From: Campylobacterota bacterium
GTDB lineage: Bacteria; Campylobacterota; Campylobacteria; Campylobacterales; SZUA-545
Direction of reading: 5' to 3'
Assembly (NCBI GenBank): GCA_030836705.1
Contig: JAUPLZ010000043.1
Coordinates: forward strand, 1-14,396
Length of the DNA stretch: 14,396 nt
The notes under the pieces were generated by a model. It searched no databases. It was given only the letters and a program-made list of their open reading frames with translations, and was not told the DNA's origin. Below are positions 1 through 6,903 of the stretch, piece by piece. Each line of letters starts with the position of its first letter. Positions within the stretch are counted from its first letter, which is position 1. The position numbers and the translations under genes were made by a program.

Positions 1-2
1 AT

Positions 3-974
3 AAATGTAAAGTGCTAATAGAAAAGCACTATATATTGTCATATGAACTTGCAAAAGAAAAACACAAAACCCTCTCAAATATCTTATCGCAGCCTGAGAT
101 GGCGGTAGGCTATTATGCTCAAAGCTGCAAGGATTTAGAGCTTACGGAGTGCCAAAAAAAAGCATATAACGGAGCAAAAAAAGAGGCTGAAAAAGAGTCT
201 TTTAAAACAATGATAAAGAAGGCAAAAGATAGCAATTTAGGGCTAGATGATAAAGATATAAAAATAGGGGTTCAGACCAATATATTAAGCTACTCAAACA
301 ATAGTAGCGGGTTTTTTTATGAGATAAAGACAGATGTAAATGCCGAGCTTTTGATGGATGAGCAAGAGCTTTTTAGAGTAACAAGAATAGCTTGGAATGA
401 GAAATTTGATGAGCCGGAGGAGGTTCCTCAGCTTTTAGTCGACAATCTTGACTCTCCTGCTCCAAATCTTATGGAGCAAAAGGAACAAATCGCAGATTCT
501 GTTTATCATAGCGGGACTTTTATATCGCTAGGATTATCTACTCAAACCCATAAGCTTTCATCCGACGAAGACAAAGAGGCGAGTGCTTTTGTGATGCAGT
601 TTGGCTATAAATCAAAAACAAAAAACAGGGCATATTATGAGTATGAAAGAGCCGTTGATAGCGATGATGCGGTTATTTCGTTTCATGGTCTTCATATGGA
701 TTGGTCTATAAATCTTCAAAGAGCACTATATCCATATGTGGGATTAGGGTATTCTATAGCAAGACTTGATGCTGATGGTTATAACTATGACGGCTCTGCC
801 TATCATGCAAGAGTGGGGGTTGGCTATGAAGTTAGTGATAATACTGAAATAGATTTTTCCTATAGAAAAAGTATGATATATTGGACAATTGCGAATGAAA
901 GTGTCAGCATTGTAGACCTCGGTATGTCAAGAGAGACTAGTTCTTATATTATTAGTGCAAGTTATTTGTTTTGA
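3..974 (+). CDS. Outer-membrane beta-barrel protein, 5' end outside the window
   Basis: The frame is open to the window edge, so this is probably the 3' part of a longer gene; the first in-window start is a GTG at 12 with no clear ribosome site. Numbering from that GTG, residues about 1-125 are a soluble region with alternating Lys/Glu helices (around 36-80) and an alternating, strand-like part (83-115), somewhat like LPP20/FlgT-type secreted domains, but I cannot assign it firmly. Residues about 130-165 are an acidic, proline-containing linker. Residues about 168-320 alternate polar and hydrophobic residues with Gly/Tyr-rich strands (YPYVGLGYSIARL near 240-252, then HARVGVGYEV) and end in Tyr-Leu-Phe, the C-terminal aromatic expected of an outer-membrane barrel. 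It overlaps the next gene by 4 bases (TTGA), so the two are probably translated together. Barrel assignment is good; function is unknown. Confidence 0.7.
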   Translation, partial: KCKVLIEKHYILSYELAKEKHKTLSNILSQPEMAVGYYAQSCKDLELTECQKKAYNGAKKEAEKESFKTMIKKAKDSNLGLDDKDIKIGVQTNILSYSNNSSGFFYEIKTDVNAELLMDEQELFRVTRIAWNEKFDEPEEVPQLLVDNLDSPAPNLMEQKEQIADSVYHSGTFISLGLSTQTHKLSSDEDKEASAFVMQFGYKSKTKNRAYYEYERAVDSDDAVISFHGLHMDWSINLQRALYPYVGLGYSIARLDADGYNYDGSAYHARVGVGYEVSDNTEIDFSYRKSMIYWTIANESVSIVDLGMSRETSSYIISASYLF

Positions 975-1546
975 TAAAAAAAATACTCTTTTTTCAATTT
1001 TTATTATCTTTAATTTTCTCAAACGACGCAATACAGCTTGAAAAAAAAATTTACTTTGAAAGCAACTCTTATGAATTGTCACAAAGAGCAAAAGAGTTTC
1101 TTGATAACCTAGCGCCGCTTTTAAAAATTCAAGAGGGTTTGAAAAACGAAGTATTTGATATAACAGGACATAGCGACGCAAGCGGAGAAGAGGAAAAAAA
1201 CAGAGAACTTAGCAAAAAAAGAGCGTGTGAAGTCAAGGATTATCTGACAAAAAAGCACGACTTGGAAGAATCAAGATTTACTTGCATTGGTGCCGGTTCT
1301 GATATTCCAGTTGCGGATAACTCGATAGAGGAAGGAAAAACCTTAAATAGAAGGGTTGTTATAAGCAAACAAAAAGGCGCATCGGCGATAGTTGGTGAGC
1401 AAAGAAAACTAAGCAAAGCAGAACTGGAAGTAGAATATAGCTATGACGAATTGGGGCGGATTAAAAAAGCCGCTTATTCAGACGGCAGAACGATTGCATT
1501 TGAATATGATGAAGTTGGAAATATACTAAAAAGAAGCGACTTTTAG
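971..1546 (+). CDS. Secreted OmpA-domain protein with C-terminal YD (RHS-type) repeats
   Basis: 191 residues. The only sensible start is TTG at 971, which overlaps the upstream stop (TTGA); a stop lies in frame at 953 and no ribosome site is visible, so translation is probably coupled. Residues 1-20 are a signal peptide (MIKK, hydrophobic core, then SNDA). Residues about 21-134 are an OmpA C-terminal peptidoglycan-binding domain: a FES/N-type first strand, TGHSDASG at 65-72, the ELSKKRACEVKDYL helix at 79-92 and NRRV at 127-130. After a short linker, residues 156-189 hold two YD-repeat units (YSYDELGRI, then FEYDEVGNI), the motif of RHS/teneurin shells. Two isolated units are too few to build a shell. 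It probably sits in the periplasm on the cell wall and partners the barrel encoded before it. The OmpA call is firm; the role of the tail is unknown. Confidence 0.85.
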   Translation: MIKKILFFQFLLSLIFSNDAIQLEKKIYFESNSYELSQRAKEFLDNLAPLLKIQEGLKNEVFDITGHSDASGEEEKNRELSKKRACEVKDYLTKKHDLEESRFTCIGAGSDIPVADNSIEEGKTLNRRVVISKQKGASAIVGEQRKLSKAELEVEYSYDELGRIKKAAYSDGRTIAFEYDEVGNILKRSDF

Positions 1547-1586
1547 AGCTTTTCTTGTGTCGCTCGTGCATATATTTTAGATTAAT

Positions 1587-2441
1587 TTAAACAAACATCG
1601 CCTTTGAAGCCAACAGTTTAAAATACTCTTTTGACCAAAAATCAAACACTCGTACATCTTTGACAAATCCTTTTACTTCATTAATAGCTTGTTCTACATT
1701 TAGAGCATCTATTTTGGTATTAAGCAGCTCGGCAAACTCTTGTTTAGTTAAAACATCTTTATCAAAGTTGCCACTCTCTTTCATTCGTTGGCATAGATGC
1801 TCTAGGTTTAGCGGGGTATTGTTTTTGACATACCACTCAAAATCAAACCAATCTCTCCCTTTTACACGAGTTTTCCAGCTTCTAAATAAAAGTGCATGTA
1901 TCTTGCCGGCGTAGAGATTTGGTAAGGTCATAGTTCTTACATTAAAAGTTATAGGCATTAGAAGTGTTTTTGACTCTGTTTGAAATTTGAGTGGCGGATT
2001 GGTATCCACTTCAAGTTTGATTTTAATCTTTCGCCCGCTATGGATATTTTTTAAGCCATTGGCTTCAATGTTGAGCGTATGGATAGATGTGTCATTTTTT
2101 AAAAATGCCGATTCTATGTTCGTGTCAGTCGATTTGCTTTTTTTATTCAAGCTTATTTCAATACCTAAAGCTTCAAATTCATTCACAACACTTGGAAAGT
2201 ATTTTTCTATATCGAACTCTCTGTTTTTTTCTAGGAGTGAGAAGTCCAAATCTTCTGAAAATCTCTCTAATCCATAAAGAATGCGAAGACTAGTACCTCC
2301 ATAAAAAGCAGCCTTATCAAAAAAACCGCCTCGGTAAAGCCCAAGAAGTGTTATCTCTTGAAATATCTCTTTAAGTGCATTGATGAGTTCATTTTCGCTT
2401 TGTGGATCATATTTTTTTAACATTTGCTCTATAATATTCAT
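1587..2441 (-). CDS. abiEii: AbiEii/AbiGii-family nucleotidyltransferase toxin
   Basis: 284 residues, near the usual family length. It has the nucleotidyltransferase fold signature GGTS at 48-51 followed by Asp-Leu-Asp at 64-66 (the metal-binding DxD), a third conserved acidic strand KLEVD at 142-146, and the family's later basic-acidic block, K180 with ALLFR at 183-187 and KGRDWFDFEWY at 194-204. All visible motifs are intact, so the protein is probably active. Members of this family are the toxins of type IV toxin-antitoxin pairs; characterised relatives transfer nucleotides and arrest growth, for example by blocking tRNA acceptor ends, and can abort phage infection. The ATG overlaps the antitoxin stop by 4 bases (ATGA), so toxin synthesis is coupled to that of the antitoxin. 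Target and activity here are inferred from the family. Confidence 0.93.
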   Translation of the reverse strand: MNIIEQMLKKYDPQSENELINALKEIFQEITLLGLYRGGFFDKAAFYGGTSLRILYGLERFSEDLDFSLLEKNREFDIEKYFPSVVNEFEALGIEISLNKKSKSTDTNIESAFLKNDTSIHTLNIEANGLKNIHSGRKIKIKLEVDTNPPLKFQTESKTLLMPITFNVRTMTLPNLYAGKIHALLFRSWKTRVKGRDWFDFEWYVKNNTPLNLEHLCQRMKESGNFDKDVLTKQEFAELLNTKIDALNVEQAINEVKGFVKDVRVFDFWSKEYFKLLASKAMFV

Positions 2442-3085
2442 CTTTGCAATCCTTGTATAACTTTCGTAAGAACTTCTATTTTTTTTGATTTGCTGATTTT
2501 AGAATACTCTTCAAAAATGCTCATATCACAATTTTCTAATTCTTCCATATCGATTCGTAAGTCATCTTCTAAGAATTCCATCATAACTTTTTGACTTCGT
2601 AAATCTATATCCTTTGTAAAATAAACTTTATCACATAGGGCTTTTTCTTTGCCAGCTATTATAAAATTGCCATTTTTAGAAGTTTTAATTTCTAAACCGA
2701 TATTAAAAAGCTCTTTTTTGATTTGAGCATAGCTAAATATTCCAAACGGTGTCTCAAAAGATTTTGAGCGTTTAGTAGTGATAGAAGTGATTTCATAAAC
2801 ACTCTCAGGTATGAGTCCATGAAACCACAATGCAAAATTAAGCGACACATATGATGGTCCTAAAAGTACATTTGCAATTATCTCTTTGGATACTAGAGTA
2901 TTGTTATGCAACGGATTGTAAATATAATACCCGCTTTTAAGAGGTGTTAAAATGTCTTTATTTTTGAGCTGAACTATTTTATCATTGATTCTTTTGTAGC
3001 CTAAATTTTCTAGCAGCGATGAGACGGTTGCATGTTCTATGATTCTTGATGGGTAATTGTCTAATACTCTCTCCAACTCTCTCAT
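2438..3085 (-). CDS. abiEi: AbiEi-family antitoxin and autoregulator
   Basis: 215 residues. Residues about 1-58 form a winged helix-turn-helix ending in the wing SGYYIYNP; residues 60-215 match the AbiEi C-terminal region, with the SYVSLNFALWFHGLIPE segment at 78-94 and AGKEKALCDKVY at 144-155. It is the first gene of the pair with abiEii and overlaps it by 4 bases. The ATG at 3085 has a clear ribosome site (AAGGAA, about 6 bases upstream). In studied AbiE systems this protein neutralises the toxin without a stable complex and represses its own promoter by binding inverted repeats; such repeats lie directly upstream here (3098-3140). The pair lies beside an integrase remnant, in keeping with arrival by horizontal transfer. 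Confidence 0.92.
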   Translation of the reverse strand: MRELERVLDNYPSRIIEHATVSSLLENLGYKRINDKIVQLKNKDILTPLKSGYYIYNPLHNNTLVSKEIIANVLLGPSYVSLNFALWFHGLIPESVYEITSITTKRSKSFETPFGIFSYAQIKKELFNIGLEIKTSKNGNFIIAGKEKALCDKVYFTKDIDLRSQKVMMEFLEDDLRIDMEELENCDMSIFEEYSKISKSKKIEVLTKVIQGLQR

Positions 3086-3097
3086 TATGCTTCCTTT

Positions 3098-3140
3098 GCA
3101 TATTTAATCGGTTTATAGTCGATTTAATATGCGATATTAA
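3098..3140 (-). promoter_or_regulatory. abiE promoter with overlapping inverted repeats (probable AbiEi operator)
   Basis: Two 13-base arms, GCATATTTAATCG (3098-3110) and CGATTTAATATGC (3120-3132), are inverted copies with one mismatch, 9 bases apart. A second, perfect palindrome, TTAATAT-GCG-ATATTAA (3124-3140), overlaps the right arm. On the minus strand a TATAAA -10 candidate (3112-3117) lies inside the first palindrome and a weak -35, TTAATA (3135-3140), lies 17 bases upstream. The arms end just before the abiEi ribosome site, so a bound AbiEi dimer would cover the promoter. The repeats are seen; operator function is inferred from known AbiEi autorepression. Confidence 0.65.
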
Positions 3141-3533
3141 CATAATTTATTTAATAAAACTAGATTGCTGTTAGAATATTTCCAAGGCGGTTGCATTACT
3201 AATCTTTTATGCTTATACCCAACGGCAGAGGCGATTCTGCTAGTTCTTGAGGGCCGAAACCTTACAAATTAAACTTGGCCAATTTTTAGTAAAATGAGTT
3301 AATTATTTAAAATAGCAATATCATCTTTTTAATAAAATTTTTATATGTGATTTACTTAGTGTAGAATTAGGGATGCAAAAAATCATACATTTAATTTGTA
3401 AAGTAGGCATAGTTCAAGCAATCATGCTATTACATTTGCTCTTGAGCAATTTAAAATCATCAACTCTTTAAATTATCAAAAACATGATGAAAAACATAAA
3501 AAACAGACCCTGTTTTTTAGAGTAGTTTGTTAA
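3141..3533. other. Spacer between abiE and the integrase remnant, no recognisable gene
   Basis: About 390 AT-rich bases with stops in all frames. A small inverted repeat (GCAGA at 3225-3229, TCTGC at 3236-3240) and a GGCC...GGCC pair (3252-3280) lie in a slightly richer patch at 3185-3285. A 32-codon hydrophobic reading frame at 3373-3471 lacks a convincing ribosome site and I do not call it a gene. The stretch may hold decayed sequence from the same element as the integrase fragment, but no protein similarity can be recognised by eye. Confidence 0.5.
3498..3518. terminator. Possible weak bidirectional terminator hairpin
   Basis: AAAAAACAG-ACC-CTGTTTTTT is a perfect 9-base inverted repeat with a 3-base loop and flanking A and T runs, so either strand could form a stem ending in U residues. 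Only three pairs contain G/C, so the stem is weak, and the genes it would serve are unclear. Confidence 0.3.
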
Positions 3534-3749
3534 AATTTACCAATCTTCAAAGCAGTATATCAGCTTAGACACTCTTTTGCAACAATGATGATTAGCGAAG
3601 GAGAAGATATTTTGTGGGTAAGTAGAATACTTGGACATAAAAGTTCTGACATCACATTAAAAACATATGCAAAGGCTTATAGCATTTCTCACAACAAAAA
3701 CGAGAGAAAACAAAGAGCTTTATTTTTAGAAAAAAGGCACAATTTTTGA
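3534..3749 (+). pseudogene. Tyrosine recombinase (phage/ICE-type integrase) C-terminal remnant
   Basis: A reading frame opening after a stop at 3531-3533 and ending at TGA 3747-3749 encodes about 71 residues with no start codon in a sensible place. It contains YQLRHSFAT, the box II arginine motif of tyrosine recombinases, then LWVSRILGHKSSD with the conserved His, and TLKTYAKAY with the nucleophilic Tyr. Spacing between these motifs is normal for the last ~60 residues of an integrase, but the N-terminal arm- and core-binding domains and the first catalytic Arg are missing. Upstream sequence (3400-3533) shows no continuation in any frame that I can recognise. It is a decayed relic, too short to act alone. 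Lying between the abiE pair and ybgC, it marks an old integration site or an inter-element junction. Confidence 0.85.
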
Positions 3750-3797
3750 CACATTAGCTAACTCTTAGTCGTCAAAGTGCCTTATATAGGGGTTTAG

Positions 3798-4169
3798 ATG
3801 GTGCAAATACGAGTCTATTACGAAGATACTGATGCGGGCGGGATAGTATATCACTCAAACTATTTAAACTTTTGCGAGAGAGCAAGGAGTGAGATTTTTT
3901 TCAAAATCGGAAAAAACCCGATGGATGAAAACGGGCATTTTGTAGTAAGAAGAGTAGAAGCCGATTTTTTATCCAGTGCAAAACTCGGTGATATTTTGAC
4001 CGTTAAAACCACCCTTTTTGAGTCCAAAAAAGCCTCTTGCACACTACTTCAACAAATATACAAAGAAAATGAACTTATTTTTAGAGCAACTGTAAATTTA
4101 GCCTACATAAGAGATGGCAAAGTGGTCAAAATTCCGCAAGAAAAAATAGATATCCTAGCAACTTTTTAG
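3798..4169 (+). CDS. ybgC: YbgC/FadM-family acyl-CoA thioesterase (hotdog fold)
   Basis: 123 residues, a single 4HBT hotdog domain. The N-terminal signature YYEDTDAGGIVYHSNY (7-22) includes the catalytic Asp (D12, equivalent to D18 of the Haemophilus protein), followed by the FCERAR start of the central helix (25-30). The family hydrolyses acyl-CoA (or acyl-ACP) thioesters in the cytoplasm; proteobacterial members are linked to phospholipid metabolism and often lie near tol-pal genes, which are not seen here. The ATG at 3798 has a good ribosome site (AGGGG, 3788-3792). Its last 15 bases overlap the 3' end of the convergent unknown gene at 4155-4535. It starts about 50 bases after the integrase remnant and could be the old chromosomal flank. 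Exact substrate cannot be told from sequence. Confidence 0.9.
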   Translation: MVQIRVYYEDTDAGGIVYHSNYLNFCERARSEIFFKIGKNPMDENGHFVVRRVEADFLSSAKLGDILTVKTTLFESKKASCTLLQQIYKENELIFRATVNLAYIRDGKVVKIPQEKIDILATF

Positions 4170-4535
4170 ATAATTATCTATCTTTTCTTTTAGCAAATTG
4201 GCTTTACTTGTCCATTCGTGAGTTATTGTATCCGAGTATTTATAATTACTTTCTATCTCTTTAAAAACAGCTATGTCGCCATCTATTTTTTCCAAAAAAA
4301 GAGTAAGCAGTTTTTTTAAATCCTCTTTTGTATCAACATACTTAAAAATCTCTTTGAGTGTTTTTTTTCTATCGTCTATTCTTTTTGTCGCATCAAACTT
4401 TTCCGCAATCCCCAAAAGATCATATTTTGAAAAATAAACACCTGCAATAAATGGAGCTAATAGATCTTTTTCCATATCCGACTCTATCTGATTTGCCATA
4501 GAAATAGCCAAACTATCATAATTCTTATTATCCAT
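4155..4535 (-). CDS. Small conserved-looking hypothetical protein, probably all-helical
   Basis: 126 residues, not recognised. The sequence is rich in Lys, Glu, Asp, Ile and Leu with heptad-like spacing (IFKYVDTKEDLKKLLTLFLEK near 83-103), and has no signal peptide, membrane segment, metal motif or nucleotide-binding motif, so it is probably a soluble cytoplasmic helical protein. The ATG at 4535 follows a strong ribosome site (AAGGGAG, 5 bases upstream). It lies 23 bases downstream of dxr on the same strand, so it is probably the last gene of a purT-dxr transcript. Its stop overlaps the end of convergent ybgC by 15 bases. Codon use and composition look like those of its neighbours, which supports a real gene. 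Confidence 0.75.
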   Translation of the reverse strand: MDNKNYDSLAISMANQIESDMEKDLLAPFIAGVYFSKYDLLGIAEKFDATKRIDDRKKTLKEIFKYVDTKEDLKKLLTLFLEKIDGDIAVFKEIESNYKYSDTITHEWTSKANLLKEKIDNYLKSC

Positions 4536-4558
4536 ATTTGCTCCCTTTTTATCTTAAA

Positions 4559-5644
4559 CTATGTATTTTTAACATACTCTCTAACTTCAACATCAGTTTG
4601 AAATACATCATCAATCGACTGAAGCTTAACACACTCGAACTTACCATATGCATCAATTATTTTTTTTGGAATATCCAAAAATCCACACTCTTTTTTCAAA
4701 AACTTCTCTATCGCCATCTCATTAGCGGCATTAATAATAACGCCTTTTTTTGGATTTTTTAGAATATCGTCTTTTATCTCCCATGCGATATATCTTTGCG
4801 TATCAATTTTGCGAAATTCAAGAGAGCCTATTTCACATAAATCAATCGGTTTTAAAATCTCTTCTTTATCGCCAAATCCAAGGGCAAAAGCAATAGGAAG
4901 CTTCATATCCGCATAGGCTAAATGCGCAGTTGTGCTACCGTCAAAAAAATCAACAAAAGCATGAATTATTGATTTTGTTTCAATAATCGCATCAAAAACC
5001 GGAGCGTTTTGGAACTTATCTTTAAAAAGCCAATGCGCTTCTATAAGCTCAAACATTTTGTTTATCATAGTGGCGCTATCGATGGTGATTTTTTGCCCCA
5101 TTGACCAGTTTGGATGTTTTAACACATCTTCAAGCGTCGCATTTTTCATAAACTCATAACTCTTGTCTCTAAATGCGCCGCCGCTTGCCGTGATGGTCAT
5201 TTTTTTTATTTTTCTTTGATTAAGAAGATACCAAAGCCCAAAATGTTCGCTATCAATCGGAGTGATATTGGCAGTATCTATAAAAGCGCCTGCAACCACC
5301 AAAGACTCTTTATTTGCAAGTGCTAGCTTTTTACCGCACTCAATAGCTTTTAGAGTAGGTTTAAGTCCCAAAAAACCGACAAGCGCATTTACGACAACCT
5401 CGCTTTTTGATTCTTCGATAGCTTCTAATATAGCCTCTTCGCCATAACTTATATTGTCGTGTTTGATTTTTTTTAAAACCTCTTTGGTTGAGACAACAAC
5501 TTTTGAAGGCTTAAATTCATCGATTTGCTTTTGCAAAAGAGTAGAATTATTGCCGGCTACTAAGACCTCGACATTTATACCAAACCGTCTAGCGATAGCC
5601 AATGCATTTACGCCGATAGAACCGGTCGAACCAAGCAGCACCAA
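4559..5644 (-). CDS. dxr: 1-deoxy-D-xylulose 5-phosphate reductoisomerase
   Basis: 361 residues. It catalyses the NADPH-dependent conversion of 1-deoxyxylulose 5-phosphate to 2-C-methylerythritol 4-phosphate, the committed step of the MEP isoprenoid pathway. Visible motifs: NADPH-binding GSTGSIG at 5-11, NKES at 111-114, the metal ligands D131 and E133 in DSEH, SGGAF at 154-158, and the active-site loop and helix HPNWSMGQ...TIDSATMINK...E202. The start is TTG at 5644, directly after the purT TAA in the same frame; any start further upstream is excluded by that stop. A GTG two codon positions on would lose part of the first strand. No ribosome site is visible, so initiation probably depends on ribosomes finishing purT. 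In many Campylobacterota dxr follows cdsA; here it follows purT. Confidence 0.97.
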   Translation of the reverse strand: MVLLGSTGSIGVNALAIARRFGINVEVLVAGNNSTLLQKQIDEFKPSKVVVSTKEVLKKIKHDNISYGEEAILEAIEESKSEVVVNALVGFLGLKPTLKAIECGKKLALANKESLVVAGAFIDTANITPIDSEHFGLWYLLNQRKIKKMTITASGGAFRDKSYEFMKNATLEDVLKHPNWSMGQKITIDSATMINKMFELIEAHWLFKDKFQNAPVFDAIIETKSIIHAFVDFFDGSTTAHLAYADMKLPIAFALGFGDKEEILKPIDLCEIGSLEFRKIDTQRYIAWEIKDDILKNPKKGVIINAANEMAIEKFLKKECGFLDIPKKIIDAYGKFECVKLQSIDDVFQTDVEVREYVKNT

Positions 5645-6814
5645 TTAAATATCTTTTATCTGTTCAACTATTTCTTTTGCTTTTTCTTTTGCCTTATCAG
5701 GGTCCTCATCGCTCACAAGCACAACTGCCATTCTTCTTCCAGCATGAGATTCCGGCTTGCCAAAAAGTCTAACATATGAATTTTTCGTAAACGCCGACTC
5801 CGGAATTTCTATTCGCGGATTAAGAGACTCGCTTGCGGTTTTATAAGCTGCACTCGCACCGGGGGTTAAAAACGAAAAATCAAGAGGAAGCCCCAAAACA
5901 GCCCTAGTGTGAAGTGCGAACTCGCTTTGACTTTGAGTAATCATAGTAACCATTCCGGTATCGTGCGGTCTTGGGCTTAGCTCATTAAAGTAAACCTCAT
6001 TGCCTTTTATAAAAAACTCAACGCCAAAAACACCTCTGCCGCCTAAACCGTCGGTAACTTTTTTTGCAATCTCTTTTGCTCTACTTAATATATCATCATC
6101 CATTTTTCTTGGCTGCCATGAATAGATATAATCACCATTTAGCTGAGTGTGTCCTATCGGCGGACAAAAAATAGTCTCTTTTTCGGTTCTAACGGTCAAA
6201 AGCGTAATCTCATAATCAAACTTCACCATCTCCTCAACGACAAGCTCGCTGGCATCACCCCTCGCTTCTTCTTGCGCTATATTAAAGCTTTTTTCAACAT
6301 CTTCTATGTTTTTACAAACAGATTGACCGTGACCGGAACTTGACATTATCGGCTTTACAAGACAAGGAAATCCAATCTCTTTTGCTGCTTTTTTTAGCTC
6401 TTCGAGAGTTTTTACAAATGTATATTTGCTAGTTTTTACGCCAAGCACTTCGGCTGCGAATTTTCTTATGTTTTTCCTGTTCATTGTTTTGTTTACGGCT
6501 TCTGCATTTGGAATTACTGTAAAGCCTAGTTTTTCTGCTTCAAAAAGCGCTTCGATATTGATAGCTTCGATTTCAGGAAGAATATAAGTAGGCTTTTCTT
6601 CTTTTATAACTCCTAAAACTTGGTCTTTGTCTTTCATATCAATTACATACGATTTATTTGCCACCATGTGCGCCGGAGCATTTGAATATTTATCAACCGC
6701 AATTACTTCTATACCTAGTCTTTGCGCTTCTATAGTTATCTCTTTTCCAAGCTCTCCACTACCTAAAAGCAAAAATTTTATACTACCCTCTTTATGCGGT
6801 GCTGTAAATATCAT
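5645..6814 (-). CDS. purT: Formate-dependent phosphoribosylglycinamide formyltransferase PurT
   Basis: 389 residues (392 in E. coli). It uses formate and ATP to formylate GAR in purine synthesis, sparing 10-formyl-THF. ATP-grasp enzyme: pre-ATP-grasp nucleotide-like domain at 12-110 with LGSGELGKE (17-25) and PEIEAI (80-85); ATP-grasp core at about 115-310 with KPIMSSSGHGQS (154-165) and the metal-binding glutamates in GVEFF (E266 region) and NELSPRPHDTG (277-287); C-terminal domain to 389 with RLFGKPESHAGRRMAV. ATG at 6814 has a modest AAGG ribosome site. First gene of a run with dxr, which starts at the next codon after this gene's stop. A TATAGT -10 candidate lies at 6850-6855. Confidence 0.97.
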   Translation of the reverse strand: MIFTAPHKEGSIKFLLLGSGELGKEITIEAQRLGIEVIAVDKYSNAPAHMVANKSYVIDMKDKDQVLGVIKEEKPTYILPEIEAINIEALFEAEKLGFTVIPNAEAVNKTMNRKNIRKFAAEVLGVKTSKYTFVKTLEELKKAAKEIGFPCLVKPIMSSSGHGQSVCKNIEDVEKSFNIAQEEARGDASELVVEEMVKFDYEITLLTVRTEKETIFCPPIGHTQLNGDYIYSWQPRKMDDDILSRAKEIAKKVTDGLGGRGVFGVEFFIKGNEVYFNELSPRPHDTGMVTMITQSQSEFALHTRAVLGLPLDFSFLTPGASAAYKTASESLNPRIEIPESAFTKNSYVRLFGKPESHAGRRMAVVLVSDEDPDKAKEKAKEIVEQIKDI

Positions 6815-6849
6815 TTTTTGGACCTTTTTTCAAATTATGAGTAAATTTT

Positions 6850-6855
6850 ACTATA
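6850..6855 (-). promoter_or_regulatory. Candidate -10 box for purT
   Basis: TATAGT on the minus strand, about 35 bases before the purT ATG and followed by an AT-rich leader. No convincing -35 is present, which is common in Campylobacterota sigma-70 promoters. Weak evidence, based on one hexamer and position. Confidence 0.3.
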
Positions 6856-6876
6856 CCCATGCTAAATAAAAATGGT

Positions 6877-6903
6877 TAAAGTTATGCTCGGTATTTCCGA
6901 TAT
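6877..6903 (+). promoter_or_regulatory. Probable sigma-28 (FliA) promoter for the lipoprotein-chemoreceptor pair
   Basis: TAAAGTTA (6877-6884), an 11-base spacer, then TCCGATAT (6896-6903). Against the enterobacterial sigma-28 consensus TAAAGTTT-N11-GCCGATAA this matches 7 of 8 and 6 of 8 positions with exact spacing. A start about 7 bases downstream would give a leader of roughly 30 bases before the ATG at 6939. The second downstream gene encodes a chemoreceptor, a classical FliA target, which supports the call. No competing sigma-70 promoter with both boxes is seen in the spacer. Confidence 0.75.

Noticed and set aside
1535..1564. AGCGAC...GTCGCT inverted repeat at the end of the OmpA-YD gene as a terminator
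   Set aside because: Six-base arms, an 18-base loop and no T run directly after; it also lies partly inside the coding sequence.
3225..3285. Small inverted repeats (GCAGA/TCTGC and GGCC/GGCC) as a tRNA, structured RNA or terminator
   Set aside because: Stems are only 4-6 bases, with no tRNA-like arm set and no T run directly after the stem.
3373..3471. Open frame of 32 hydrophobic codons (MQKIIHLICK...) in the spacer
   Set aside because: No convincing ribosome site, no relation to any family I know, and AT-rich sequence yields such Ile/Leu-rich frames by chance.
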